Positions 44,113 through 53,520 of a DNA stretch of 64,000 nt are shown one piece after another (within the stretch, counting starts at the first letter, position 1; each line of letters opens with the position of its first letter). A program made the position numbers and the translations under genes. Source of the DNA: Stenotrophomonas sp. YIM B06876 (GTDB taxonomy: Bacteria > Pseudomonadota > Gammaproteobacteria > Xanthomonadales > Xanthomonadaceae); NCBI RefSeq assembly GCF_030711595.1, contig NZ_JAUJUJ010000012.1, positions 1 to 64,000 on the forward strand, given 5' to 3'. The notes beneath the pieces are model-generated. The model made no database searches. It had not been told where the DNA came from and was given only the letters and a program-made list of their open reading frames with translations.

Positions 44113-44975
44113 AGACAGCCCTCGCGTTGCAGCGTTTCGGGAATCCGATAGCGACCCTGCACCGGATCGAACGCCAGCCGGTGTTCGCGGGCCAGCGGCC
44201 CGGCGCAGTCGGTGCCGGACTCGCTCACCTGCAATGGCCAGATCGCCAGGTCCGGTTGGCTGGCATCGGCAGTCAGGCGGAAGTCGACGTCGAACAGTTT
44301 GCCTGCGCAGTCCTCGCTGGCGCAGTCATAGGCGCCGCCATTGTCGATGTGGCGGCGCAGCGAGCCGGCCTCGTGCAGGCCGTCGCCGGTCATCGCCAGC
44401 AATGACTGGGTCTGCAGCGAGTAGCCCTGGCCGAACCAGCCGCTGTCGATACGGTAGCCGTAGCGCTGCGCGCCCAGCTGCAGTACCGACACCTCGCCGG
44501 GCACGCCGTGGCTGCCATGGGCATCGTTGAGGCGTTCCATCACCACCTCCAGGCCATCGCCGGCAGTGGCGCGCAGCACGATGAAGTCGATCCGGCCCGG
44601 TTCCGGGCTGGCGGCTTCGTCGAGATTGGCGCACACCGCCAGCAGCGAATGCTGCACGCCGTCCACCATCACCGCGTGGTTGCCGCACAGGTGCCGATGC
44701 ACCGGTCGCAGCGCCTGGACCTCGCTGTCGTGCCACTGGTCGCGCCAGGCGTCGCTGCCCGAGGCCGCAGCGCCATAGCGTCCGGAAAGGAACGCCAGCA
44801 CCCGGCGCTGGCGCTCGGACTCTTCCAGTACCGCCGCAGGTGCGGGCGCAGCGCGGTTGTCGAGCACGCGCACGGCCTTGCTGGAAGCGGCCGGCGGCGT
44901 TTCGGAACTGCAGGCCGCCAGTGCGGCCGACGCGAGCAGCGGCCACAGCCACCGCGGGGAATTCCTGGACGCCAT
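44109..44975 (-). CDS. Lipoprotein of unknown function
   Basis: The 288-residue protein has a lipoprotein signal with the box SAALAACSS (Cys22), followed by a Ser- and Pro-rich linker and an alpha/beta domain from about residue 50. Six further cysteines, among them HLCGNH, VCANLDE, YDCASEDCAG and TDCAGPL, suggest disulfides in the periplasm. No domain is recognised. It starts 13 bases after purH ends and overlaps the following lipoprotein gene, so it is co-transcribed with the purine genes without an obvious functional link. Confidence 0.72.
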   Translation of the reverse strand: MASRNSPRWLWPLLASAALAACSSETPPAASSKAVRVLDNRAAPAPAAVLEESERQRRVLAFLSGRYGAAASGSDAWRDQWHDSEVQALRPVHRHLCGNHAVMVDGVQHSLLAVCANLDEAASPEPGRIDFIVLRATAGDGLEVVMERLNDAHGSHGVPGEVSVLQLGAQRYGYRIDSGWFGQGYSLQTQSLLAMTGDGLHEAGSLRRHIDNGGAYDCASEDCAGKLFDVDFRLTADASQPDLAIWPLQVSESGTDCAGPLAREHRLAFDPVQGRYRIPETLQREGCL

Positions 44976-44988
44976 CGGGACCGGTTCC

Positions 44989-46572
44989 TCAGTGACGGAA
45001 ATGGCGCACGCCGGTGAACACCATGGCGATGCCGTGTTCGTCGGCCGCGGCGATCACCTCGGCATCGCGCATCGAACCGCCCGGCTGGATCACCGCGGTG
45101 ATGCCGGCTTCGGCGGCGGCATCCAGGCCGTCGCGGAACGGGAAGAACGCGTCCGAGGCCATCACCGAACCGGGCACCCCCAGCCCGGCGTCGGCGGCCT
45201 TGATGCCGGCGATGCGCGCCGAATACACGCGGCTCATCTGGCCGGCGCCGACGCCAATGGTGCGCTCGTCCCGGGCGTAGACGATCGCGTTGGACTTGAC
45301 GTACTTGGCCACGCGCCAGGCAAACAGCAGGTCGCGCAGTTCGGCGGCGCTGGGCGCGCGCCGGGTCACCGTTTTGAGCTCGTCGATGCTCATGCCGCGG
45401 TTGTCGGCGCTCTGCACCAGCAGGCCCGAGCCGATGCGCTTGGTGTCGTAGTTGTTGCGCGCCTCGCCGGCCGGGATGCGCAGCACGCGCACGTTGGCCT
45501 TCTTCGTCGCATATTCCAGTGCGGCCGGCTCGTAGTCCGGGGCGATCAGCACTTCGACGAACTGGCGGTCGAGGATGGCCTTGGCCGTGGCCGCATCCAG
45601 CGTGCGGTTGAAGGCGAGGATGCCGCCGAAGGCGCTGGTCGGATCGGTGTTGTAGGCCATCTCGTAGGCGGCGCCGACATCGGCAGCCACGGCCACGCCG
45701 CACGGGTTGGCGTGCTTGACGATGACGCAGGCCGGCACGTCGAACTGGCGCACGCATTCCCACGCGGCATCGGCATCGGCCAGGTTGTTGTAGCTCAGCT
45801 CCTTGCCCTGCAGCTGCACGAAGGTGGCCAGCGTGCCCGCCACCGGGTACAGGTCGCGATAGAACACGCCGCTCTGGTGCGGGTTCTCGCCGTAGCGCAG
45901 GTCCATCACCTTCACGAAGGTGGAGTTCATCTGCGCCGGGAATTCGGCACGCTCCGGCACCGCGGCGCGGGTGTCGGTCACCGCCGACAGGTAGTTGCTG
46001 ATTGCCGCGTCGTACTGGGCGACGCGGTTGAACGCGGCCACCGACAGCGCGAAACGCTTGGCGGCCGAGAGCTGGCCGTCGTTGGCGGCCAGTTCGGCCA
46101 GCAGCGCGGCGTACTGGTCCGGGTGGGTGGCTACGGCGACGCGGGCGAAGTTCTTGGCGGCGCTGCGCAGCATCGCCGGGCCGCCGATGTCGATGTTTTC
46201 CACCGCCTCGGCCAAGGTGCAATCGGCCTTGGCGGTCACCGATTCGAACGGATACAGGTTCAGCACCAGCAGGTCGATCGGCGCGATGCCGTGCTGCGCC
46301 ATCACCGCATCGTCGGTGCCGGCACGGCCGAGCAGGCCGCCGTGCACGATCGGGTGCAGGGTCTTGACCCGGCCATCCATCATCTCCGGAAAACCGGTCA
46401 GTTCGGACACATCCTTGACCGCCAGGCCGGCCTCGCGGAGCGCCTTGGCAGTGCCGCCGGTGGACAGCAGTTCGACGTTGCGCGCGGCCAGGGCGCGGGC
46501 CAGTTCGATCAGGCCGGTCTTGTCGGAAACGGACAGCAGGGCCCGGCGCACGGGCAGCAAATCGGAAGACAT
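44989..46572 (-). CDS. purH: Bifunctional AICAR formyltransferase / IMP cyclohydrolase
   Basis: PurH carries out the last two steps to IMP. The 527-residue protein has the N-terminal cyclohydrolase domain ([50 protein letters not shown]). The transformylase domain contains [23 protein letters not shown] with the catalytic Lys-His pair, and [10 protein letters not shown]. It ends with GVRHFRH. The ATG at 46572 gives the standard start; the frame is open further upstream without family similarity. It lies after fis. Confidence 0.97.
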   Translation of the reverse strand: MSSDLLPVRRALLSVSDKTGLIELARALAARNVELLSTGGTAKALREAGLAVKDVSELTGFPEMMDGRVKTLHPIVHGGLLGRAGTDDAVMAQHGIAPIDLLVLNLYPFESVTAKADCTLAEAVENIDIGGPAMLRSAAKNFARVAVATHPDQYAALLAELAANDGQLSAAKRFALSVAAFNRVAQYDAAISNYLSAVTDTRAAVPERAEFPAQMNSTFVKVMDLRYGENPHQSGVFYRDLYPVAGTLATFVQLQGKELSYNNLADADAAWECVRQFDVPACVIVKHANPCGVAVAADVGAAYEMAYNTDPTSAFGGILAFNRTLDAATAKAILDRQFVEVLIAPDYEPAALEYATKKANVRVLRIPAGEARNNYDTKRIGSGLLVQSADNRGMSIDELKTVTRRAPSAAELRDLLFAWRVAKYVKSNAIVYARDERTIGVGAGQMSRVYSARIAGIKAADAGLGVPGSVMASDAFFPFRDGLDAAAEAGITAVIQPGGSMRDAEVIAAADEHGIAMVFTGVRHFRH

Positions 46573-46699
46573 GGGGGCGTGGGGATCAGCGGAGCGGGCC
46601 GATATTGTAGGCCGAGGCGCTTGCCGAATGATGCGCCTGCGCGGTCGGACGCAGGTTGTTGCGCGGGGGCACGCCGGCACCGGCGACGGCCGGCCTGGA

Positions 46700-47080
<381 letters not shown>

Positions 47081-47995
47081 TTACTGGAACTCGAAACTGA
47101 AGGCGACCGTTGTGGCAGCAGGCTCGCGGATGCGGAACGACACCTGCGCACTCTGCTGCGGTTCCAGCCGCTGCCGGGGGTCGTAGCGGTCGCCCAGATA
47201 GTCCGCCGCGGCCAGCGTACGCCGGCCGATGACGCGGCCATCGGCATCGGACAGCGACAGCTGCAGCGCCGGCCACGCCTGCGCCCAGCGCGCATCGTTG
47301 CGGAAGCTGGCTTGAACCTGCAGCACGCCGGGTTGCTGCGGCAGCGGGCGGATGTCGCGGCTCAGCATCGTGAACGCCGCCGGTTCGTGCCAGGCCGGCA
47401 CATGGCAGCGCAGCGCCGCGCACAGGCCGCTGATCAGCGGCCGGGTCGCGGCGTCGGCCGCGAGGTTGGCGCGGTCGGCAATGGCGACCTGGAGCAGCAG
47501 CGCCAGTCCCAGGATGCCGACCAGCGCCCATTGCCAGCGTGGGGTCGCACGGGCGTGGCGGGAGCGGTGCAGGAAGCTGGGCGCGGCCGCCGACACGGGT
47601 TCCGGCCGCACGCGGTGATCCGCTGTGGTGGCATCCGCATCCGCATCCGCATCCGCATCGACATCGACATCGACATCGACATCGACATCGACATCGGCAT
47701 CGGCATCGGCATCGGTTTCAGGCGTCGGCTCCCGGCGCGGCATGTCGCTGCCGACGGCCGCGGATCCATCCAGCGCAACCGCGTCTGCGGCACGATGCCC
47801 GTGCGGCGACGGCGGGGGGGCGGCGTGCGCCGCCGGCAGGTCCTCGAGCCCGGTCTGTGCAAGGTCCACGCTGTCGCTGTCGGCCGGTGTCACCGTCGGC
47901 GCGGGTGGCTCCGGCACCGCCGGATCGCTGCTGCTGGGGGCGCCACGCAGGAAGGTGGCCAGGGCGCGGCGGGGCGGGCGGGATTCAGCGGTCAT
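47081..47995 (-). CDS. DUF3426 membrane protein with Asp-Ala/Asp-Val repeat
   Basis: The 304-residue protein has a long, disordered, Pro- and Asp-rich N-terminal half, one membrane helix (about residues 156-176) and a DUF3426 C-terminal domain (about 190-304; LPQQPGVLQVQASFRNDARWAQAWPAL). In related proteins a zinc ribbon opens the sequence, but none is present here. A hexanucleotide microsatellite (47631-47714) encodes repeated Asp-Ala and Asp-Val pairs near residues 95-122. It is between prmA and fis on the same strand. Its role is unknown. Confidence 0.78.
   Translation of the reverse strand: MTAESRPPRRALATFLRGAPSSSDPAVPEPPAPTVTPADSDSVDLAQTGLEDLPAAHAAPPPSPHGHRAADAVALDGSAAVGSDMPRREPTPETDADADADVDVDVDVDVDVDADADADADATTADHRVRPEPVSAAAPSFLHRSRHARATPRWQWALVGILGLALLLQVAIADRANLAADAATRPLISGLCAALRCHVPAWHEPAAFTMLSRDIRPLPQQPGVLQVQASFRNDARWAQAWPALQLSLSDADGRVIGRRTLAAADYLGDRYDPRQRLEPQQSAQVSFRIREPAATTVAFSFEFQ
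47631..47714. repeat. Hexanucleotide microsatellite of 14 units
   Basis: Fourteen consecutive hexamers are present: four GCATCC, one GCATCG, six ACATCG and three GCATCG. On the coding (minus) strand they give alternating Asp and Ala or Val. Unit number can change by slippage without breaking the frame, so the linker length would vary between strains. Confidence 0.92.
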
Positions 47996-48025
47996 CTGTC
48001 AGCCGGGACGCGGGACTGCGGCCAT

Positions 48026-48946
48026 TCAAGCACGGCGGATGCCATCGATGCGCATCCAGTCACCGTCCTGCACCGCGCTGAGCTGCTCGAACCACGGCGC
48101 GTAGCGCTGCAGCAGTTCGGCCTCCTGGCCGTGGAGGATGCCGGACAGGGCGATGCGCCCGCCCGGCGCCACGCGCGCGGCCAGCAGTTCGGCCAGTGCG
48201 TCCAGCGCCGAGGCCAGGATGTTGGCCACCACCACCGGGTAGGTGGCAACCGGTTCGTCCTGCGGCAGATACACCGCCAGTTCGTTGCCCAGCCCGTTGC
48301 GCTGGGCATTGTCGGCCGTGGCCAGCAACGCCTGCGGATCGTTGTCCACGCCGGTCGCGCGGCCGGCGCCGAGCTTCAGCGCGGCCAGCGCGAGGATGCC
48401 CGAGCCGCAGCCGAAATCCAGCACCGGGCGGCCGGCCAGCTCGCCGCGCGCGGCCAGTTCATCGAGCCAGCGCAGGCACAGCGCGGTGGTCGGATGGGTG
48501 CCCGAGCCGAACGCCAGGCCCGGGTCCAGCCGCACGATGGCGGCGTCGGCGCGCTGGGCAGCTTCGGGCAGTTCATGGTTCCACGGCACGATCCAGGTGC
48601 GCAGGCCGAACTGCATCGGCTGGAACTGGTCCAGCCAGGCGCGTTCCCAGTCCTCGTCGGCGACCGCGCGGAAGCTGGCATCGGCCCAGTCCAGCTCCGG
48701 ATCGAACGCTTCCAGCGCCGCCAGCAGCGCCAATGCATTGGTTTCGGCCGGGAACAGCGCGGTCAGCACCAGCTCCTTCCACAACGGCGTCTCGCCCACG
48801 CCCGGTTCCAGGATGGCGTGCTCGTTGCTGGTGTCGGCATCGGCGTCGAGCAGGGTCACCGCCAGGGCGCCGACGTCGTCCAGCGCGTTTTCGTAGCGGG
48901 GCTGGGTGGTTTGGGTGCAGTGCACCGTCAGTTCGAGAAAGGGCAT
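48026..48946 (-). CDS. prmA: Ribosomal protein L11 methyltransferase
   Basis: PrmA trimethylates L11. The 306-residue protein has the N-terminal L11-recognition domain and the methyltransferase domain with the AdoMet motif [21 protein letters not shown] at about residue 168, the [16 protein letters not shown] motif just before it, and [11 protein letters not shown], corresponding to the usual substrate loop. The ATG at 48946 fits the family start [10 protein letters not shown]. It is the first gene of the prmA-DUF3426-fis-purH run. Confidence 0.95.
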   Translation of the reverse strand: MPFLELTVHCTQTTQPRYENALDDVGALAVTLLDADADTSNEHAILEPGVGETPLWKELVLTALFPAETNALALLAALEAFDPELDWADASFRAVADEDWERAWLDQFQPMQFGLRTWIVPWNHELPEAAQRADAAIVRLDPGLAFGSGTHPTTALCLRWLDELAARGELAGRPVLDFGCGSGILALAALKLGAGRATGVDNDPQALLATADNAQRNGLGNELAVYLPQDEPVATYPVVVANILASALDALAELLAARVAPGGRIALSGILHGQEAELLQRYAPWFEQLSAVQDGDWMRIDGIRRA

Positions 48947-49094
48947 GGCGGGCGCAGCAACGCAGGAGAGACCGCGCATGCTAGACGAGCTGCAACTGGA
49001 TTGCTCGCACCGTCGCCGGTAACCGGCCCGGCCATGGCGGCGCCGGCCTTGCTAAACTGCGCCGCGCCCGCCCTGCGGCTTTCCGCCCGGCTCG

Positions 49095-50054
49095 ATGATC
49101 TCCACGCTTGCCCGAAAATCCTGGTACCTGGTCCTGCCTGCCGTGCTGTTGCTAGGGGCGGTCGGCTATCGCGCGGGCGATCGCGGAGGTGCGCCGGTGG
49201 ATCAGGATTCCGCTGCGGCCGCGATCGCGGTGAACGCCGCGCCGGGTCTGCCGGCGACCGCGAGCGCCGCACTGCCCACGCCGCAGCGCGAACGGGCCGG
49301 GGCGGTTGGACCGGGCTTGCCGCTGGATCTGCGCGCCGGATTTGAAGCGACGTCGGATCTGTACGCGTATGCGCAACAGCTGTACCAGGCCGGGGACGCG
49401 GGAAATGCCGAGGCGACGTGGCTGCTGAGCCGCGTCTACGACTATTGCGCCGGCTATGCGCGGGACCCGGCGGGCTATGCGCTGGACAGCCAGCAGCTGG
49501 CCGGGCTGGGGCGGGATGCGGTCCCTGGGCTTGCGCGCGCGCGCGCGCGGGTCGGGCGCCGCTGTGCCGGATTCACCGCTGCCGACGGGCTGGGGCGTGG
49601 ATTGACGTTGGCCCAGCGCAAGCAGGCGGCCGATGCCGGCAACCTGGCCGCGGAAGCGTCGCTGCTGGCCGCCGGCCAACCGCTGTATGCCGATGCCGGC
49701 TACCGGCGCGGTCTGGTGGAACGGGTGGTGGCATCGCAAGACCCCGAAGCGTTCCTGGCCCTGTCGCCGGCGATGGGCGCCTCCGCCGCCAGTGACGAGG
49801 CCTATCGCGGGCTCGTGGCCGGCGACCAGTTCAGCCAATTGGCCTGGCAGCTGGCCGCGTGCGAACTGGGCCTGGCGTGTGGCCCGGACAGTGTGTTGAT
49901 GAACAGCTACTGCGCCAATGGCGGCGTATGTTCACGCGATCCCGGCCAGGATTTCATGACTTTCGTGTTTGACGCTGCGGTACCGCGGCAGGGTGTAGAA
50001 AAAATGAACGAACTGGTGAGTCGCCTGCGTCGCAGGCATGGAGTTGCTCGATGA
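49095..50054 (+). CDS. Exported protein of unknown function with Sel1-like features
   Basis: The 319-residue protein has an N-terminal hydrophobic segment (about 11-25, signal anchor or signal peptide) and an Ala- and Pro-rich linker, then a helical domain. Short A-G-N-A and A-x-x-L patterns (YQAGDAGNAEATWLLSRVYDYC, AADAGNLAAEASLLAAGQPLYADAGY) resemble Sel1/TPR repeats. Six cysteines occur in the C-terminal half. No enzyme motif is seen. The last four bases overlap the start of the following gene, so they are a pair. The two lie on the plus strand between two minus-strand blocks (prmA and accC) and may be a later insertion. Confidence 0.65.
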   Translation: MISTLARKSWYLVLPAVLLLGAVGYRAGDRGGAPVDQDSAAAAIAVNAAPGLPATASAALPTPQRERAGAVGPGLPLDLRAGFEATSDLYAYAQQLYQAGDAGNAEATWLLSRVYDYCAGYARDPAGYALDSQQLAGLGRDAVPGLARARARVGRRCAGFTAADGLGRGLTLAQRKQAADAGNLAAEASLLAAGQPLYADAGYRRGLVERVVASQDPEAFLALSPAMGASAASDEAYRGLVAGDQFSQLAWQLAACELGLACGPDSVLMNSYCANGGVCSRDPGQDFMTFVFDAAVPRQGVEKMNELVSRLRRRHGVAR

Positions 50055-50407
50055 ACTACCGACGTTTGCTGCATGGGGCGAAGTTCTGGGTCTGGGTGGC
50101 GCTGTTTGTCGCCTACTCGGCTGGCGCGGTGGGGCTGCTGCTGATCGACACCTACGAAACCCGCTACCGCAACCTGTCCCAGGTCAAGTTGACCAGTGTG
50201 CATACCGATGCCGATGTGCGCCGCGCCGGCGCCAGCCAGGTGGCGGCCATCTATCGCGCGCAGAGCGGGGTGCCGTTCTCGACGCTGCCGCCGGGCAGCA
50301 GCTTCCAGATCGTGTGGCCCGACGGATCCAGCGAAACCGTGGTGGTGGTCGATCCGACCTCGGCACTGGGGACCGAGCCGCTGCAGGGCACCGCGCAGGA
50401 CGAGTGA
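50051..50407 (+). CDS. Small membrane-anchored protein of unknown function
   Basis: The 118-residue protein has one N-terminal membrane helix (about 12-31) and a periplasmic-side domain with strands (VPFSTLPPGSSFQIVWPDGSSETVVVVDPTSALG). It overlaps the preceding gene by four bases (ATGA), so translation is coupled. It ends before a bidirectional terminator. Nothing in the sequence identifies a family. Confidence 0.65.
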   Translation: MNYRRLLHGAKFWVWVALFVAYSAGAVGLLLIDTYETRYRNLSQVKLTSVHTDADVRRAGASQVAAIYRAQSGVPFSTLPPGSSFQIVWPDGSSETVVVVDPTSALGTEPLQGTAQDE

Positions 50408-50433
50408 TGCGCGCAGTTTCATCGCAGGCATGG

Positions 50434-50459
50434 AAAAAGGCGGGTTTCCCCGCCTTTTT
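50434..50459. terminator. Bidirectional terminator between the unknown pair and accC
   Basis: An 11-bp stem (50434-50444 with 50449-50459) with a four-base loop has five A at one end and five T at the other, so it can end transcription in both directions between convergent genes. Confidence 0.9.
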
Positions 50460-50480
50460 CGTGTCTGTCGCGGGCCGGGA

Positions 50481-51848
50481 TCAGGTCAGCGCGATCGACT
50501 TGCTCTTGCGTTCGGCCAGGCGCTTTTCCAGGTAGTGGATGTTCTGGCCACCGGCCTGGAAGCCCTTGTCGCGCATGATGCGCTGCTGCAGCGCGACGTT
50601 GGTCTTGATCCCGTCCACCACCATCTCGCTCAACGCCACGCGCATGCGGGCGATGGCGGTGTCGCGGTCCGGGCCGTGCACGATCAGCTTGCCGATCATC
50701 GAGTCGTAGTTCGGCGGCACCTTGTAGCCGGCGTAGATGTGGGTATCCACACGCACGCCCGGGCCGCCCGGCGGGTAGAAGCCGGTGATCAGGCCCGGAC
50801 TGGGCAGGAAAGTCTCGGCGTCCTCGGCGTTGATGCGGCACTCGATGGCATGGCCGTGCAGCACCACATCGCTCTGCTTGATGGCCAGCTTCTGCCCGGC
50901 GGCGATCCGCAGCTGCTCGGCGACCAGGTCGATGCCGGTGACCATCTCGGTGACCGGGTGTTCGACCTGCACGCGGGTGTTCATCTCGATGAAGTAGAAG
51001 TGGCCGTCCTCGAACAGGAATTCGAAGGTGCCGGCGCCGCGGTAGCCGATGCGGATGCAGGCTTCCACGCAGACCTTGCCGATCTGTTCGCGCAGTTCGG
51101 CCGAGATGCCCGGGGCCGGCGCTTCTTCCACCACCTTCTGGTGGCGGCGCTGCATCGAGCAGTCGCGCTCGCCCAGGTGGATGGCGTTGCCCTGGCCGTC
51201 GGCCAGCACCTGGATTTCCACGTGGCGCGGATTTTCCAGGTACTTCTCCATATAGACCTCGCCGTTGCCGAAGGCCGCCTTGGCTTCGGACTTGGTGGTC
51301 TCGATGGAGGCCTTCAGCGAGCCTTCGGTATGCACCACGCGCATGCCGCGGCCACCGCCACCACCGGAGGCCTTGATGATCACCGGGTAGCCGATCTCGC
51401 GGGCGATCTTGGTGTTGGCGACGATGTCCTCGCCCAGCGGGCCGCCCGAGCCGGGCACGCACGGCACGCCGGCGGCCTTCATCGCGCGGATCGCTTCGAC
51501 CTTGTCGCCCATCAGGCGGATGGTTTCCGCGCGCGGGCCGATGAAGATGAAGCCGGACTGCTCCACGCGCTCGGCGAAATCGGCGTTCTCGGACAGGAAG
51601 CCGTAGCCGGGGTGGATGGCCTGGGCGTCGGTGACCTCGGCCGCGGCGATCAGTGCCGGGATATTGAGGTAGCTCTCCGCCGACGGTGCCGGGCCGATGC
51701 AGACCGACTCGTCGGCCATGGCCACGTGCTTGAGGTTGCGGTCCACGGTGGAATGCACCGCGACCGTACGGATGCCCAGGGTGTGGCACGCGCGCAGGAT
51801 GCGCAGCGCGATCTCACCGCGGTTGGCGATAACGACCTTGTCGAGCAT
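50481..51848 (-). CDS. accC: Biotin carboxylase subunit of acetyl-CoA carboxylase
   Basis: AccC carboxylates the biotin of AccB with bicarbonate and ATP, the first half-reaction of fatty acid synthesis. The 455-residue ATP-grasp protein has the start [16 protein letters not shown], the glycine-rich [14 protein letters not shown], the [23 protein letters not shown] and [14 protein letters not shown] motifs. It follows accB by 10 bases in the common aroQ-accB-accC order. Length is standard. Confidence 0.98.
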   Translation of the reverse strand: MLDKVVIANRGEIALRILRACHTLGIRTVAVHSTVDRNLKHVAMADESVCIGPAPSAESYLNIPALIAAAEVTDAQAIHPGYGFLSENADFAERVEQSGFIFIGPRAETIRLMGDKVEAIRAMKAAGVPCVPGSGGPLGEDIVANTKIAREIGYPVIIKASGGGGGRGMRVVHTEGSLKASIETTKSEAKAAFGNGEVYMEKYLENPRHVEIQVLADGQGNAIHLGERDCSMQRRHQKVVEEAPAPGISAELREQIGKVCVEACIRIGYRGAGTFEFLFEDGHFYFIEMNTRVQVEHPVTEMVTGIDLVAEQLRIAAGQKLAIKQSDVVLHGHAIECRINAEDAETFLPSPGLITGFYPPGGPGVRVDTHIYAGYKVPPNYDSMIGKLIVHGPDRDTAIARMRVALSEMVVDGIKTNVALQQRIMRDKGFQAGGQNIHYLEKRLAERKSKSIALT

Positions 51849-51858
51849 GGCCGGCGCC

Positions 51859-52329
51859 TCAGGCGATCACGAACAGCGGCTGGTCGAATTCGACCGGCTG
51901 GCCGTTCTCGCCGAGGATCGCCACCACGGTGCCGGACACTTCGGCCTCGATCGGGTTGAACATCTTCATCGCCTCGATGATCGCCAGCGTATCGCCGGCC
52001 TTGACCGCCTGGCCGACGCTGGCGAAGGCCGGCTTGTCCGGGGACGAGGAGGCATAGAACGTGCCGACCATCGGCGCGCGCTGCACGTGGCCTTCGGGCA
52101 GGGCATTGCCCGGCTTGGCGCTGCCGCCGGTGGAGGCCTCGGTGGGCGAGCTCATCGGCATCGCCGCGGCGGCCGGCGCGGCGTGGGCCGGGGCCGGCGC
52201 GGGCATGGCATAGCCGCCGACCGGATTGCGCGACAGACGCACGGATTCTTCGCCTTCCTTGATCTCGATCTCGGTCAGGTTCGATTCTTCGAGCAGGTCG
52301 ATGAGCTTCTTGATTTTGCGCAGGTCCAT
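51859..52329 (-). CDS. accB: Biotin carboxyl carrier protein of acetyl-CoA carboxylase
   Basis: AccB holds the biotin cofactor. The 156-residue protein has a helical start, a Pro- and Ala-rich flexible linker (about 40-80) and the biotinyl domain with Lys122 in [12 protein letters not shown]. The [13 protein letters not shown] start of the domain (thumb region) is typical. It is read with accC and probably aroQ. Confidence 0.97.
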   Translation of the reverse strand: MDLRKIKKLIDLLEESNLTEIEIKEGEESVRLSRNPVGGYAMPAPAPAHAAPAAAAMPMSSPTEASTGGSAKPGNALPEGHVQRAPMVGTFYASSSPDKPAFASVGQAVKAGDTLAIIEAMKMFNPIEAEVSGTVVAILGENGQPVEFDQPLFVIA

Positions 52330-52391
52330 AGGTGCCTCTTGGTGTTGTCTGGAATGACCGGCCGCAGTGCGGCCGGCCCGGGTGCGGGGAG

Positions 52392-52826
52392 TCAGAGCCG
52401 CTGCAGTGCGGCGTCCATGGCATAGCGGTAGCTGTCCGCGCCGAAGCCGCAGATCACGCCCACCGCCTTGTCGCTGAGATAGCTGTGGTGGCGGAACGGT
52501 TCGCGGCGGTGCGGATTGGACAGGTGGATTTCGATGAACGGGATCGCCACCGCGGCCAATGCGTCACGCAGCGCCACCGAGGTGTGGGTGAACGCGGCCG
52601 GGTTGATCAGGATGAAGCCGGTGCCGTCCTCGCGCGCGGCCTGGATGCGGTCCACCAGGGTGTGCTCGGCGTTGGATTGCAGGCACTCAAGGGTATGGCC
52701 GGCCGCGGCCGCCTGGGTCTGCAGGCCGGCGTCGATCTGCGCCAGCGTCGCGTGCCCGTAGACGTCCGGTTCGCGGCTGCCGAGCAGATTGAGGTTGGGG
52801 CCGTGGAGGACCAGCAGTTTCGCCAT
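52392..52826 (-). CDS. aroQ: Type II 3-dehydroquinate dehydratase
   Basis: AroQ removes water from 3-dehydroquinate in the shikimate pathway. The 144-residue protein has the type II start [21 protein letters not shown], with catalytic Tyr23 and its supporting Arg, His101 in [16 protein letters not shown], and the C-terminal [10 protein letters not shown]. It is 62 bases before accB on the same strand. It belongs with aroG and the trp genes of this window in making aromatic amino acids. Confidence 0.97.
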   Translation of the reverse strand: MAKLLVLHGPNLNLLGSREPDVYGHATLAQIDAGLQTQAAAAGHTLECLQSNAEHTLVDRIQAAREDGTGFILINPAAFTHTSVALRDALAAVAIPFIEIHLSNPHRREPFRHHSYLSDKAVGVICGFGADSYRYAMDAALQRL

Positions 52827-52952
52827 GTGCCGCAGGGTTGGCAGGAAAGGGCGGCAGTCTGAAGGAAGCTGGCGATGCTGTCCAGTTCGGCGAAGTTGCC
52901 GCTGTTTTAATCGATTGTTTGAATTGTGCCGGGCGTCGCAACGCGATCGCGG

Positions 52953-53519
52953 CTACGGTGCCGGCTGCGCCCAGTGGTCCAGTTCGCCCGGCGCGAACGC
53001 CCCCAGCTTCTGCCGCACGATGCGGCCGTCGGCACCGACCAGCACGCTGTAGGGCAGCAGGCCGCGGGTATTGCCCAGCGCCACGCTGGCATCGGCCGGA
53101 CCGGGCGTCTCGAGCACGACCGGATAATCCACCGGCACCTGCTGCAGGAATTCACGCACGGCCTCGGCGCTGTCCAGGGCCAGCCCAACCACCTGGATTC
53201 CGTTGTCGCCCTGTTGGGCGGAGAAGCGGGCAAGTTCCGGCATTTCCTCCACGCACGGGCCGCACCAGCTGGCCCACACATTGATCAACAGCGGACGCCC
53301 GGCAAACCGGCCCGGCAGCGCAAGGGGCGTGCCGTCCAGATCGGGCAGGGTCAGCGCCGGCATCGGCTCGCCCGGTTGGGCGGCGTGCACCGTCGGCATG
53401 CCGGCCGGTGCCGGCAGCGGGCTGCTGCGCCACGGCGGTTGCGACAGCCACAGGCCGGCGCCCAGTCCGGCGGCCGCGGCGAGCACCACCACCGTCCACA
53501 GCCTGCGTCCGCCCGCCAT
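52953..53519 (-). CDS. TlpA-like membrane-anchored thioredoxin
   Basis: The 188-residue protein has an N-terminal membrane anchor (about 8-27) and a TlpA/ResA-type thioredoxin fold with the active site Cys86-Gly-Pro-Cys89 (NVWASWCGPCVEEMPEL). It should work in the periplasm as a reductant, receiving electrons from DsbD, whose gene ends one base before its start. Possible clients are cytochrome c or other thiol proteins. The ATG at 53519 lies just before the anchor. Confidence 0.9.
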   Translation of the reverse strand: MAGGRRLWTVVVLAAAAGLGAGLWLSQPPWRSSPLPAPAGMPTVHAAQPGEPMPALTLPDLDGTPLALPGRFAGRPLLINVWASWCGPCVEEMPELARFSAQQGDNGIQVVGLALDSAEAVREFLQQVPVDYPVVLETPGPADASVALGNTRGLLPYSVLVGADGRIVRQKLGAFAPGELDHWAQPAP

Positions 53520-53520
53520 G

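Noticed and set aside
47631..47714. Phase-variation tract that switches the gene on and off
   Set aside because: The unit is six bases, so changes in number keep the reading frame; only linker length would vary.
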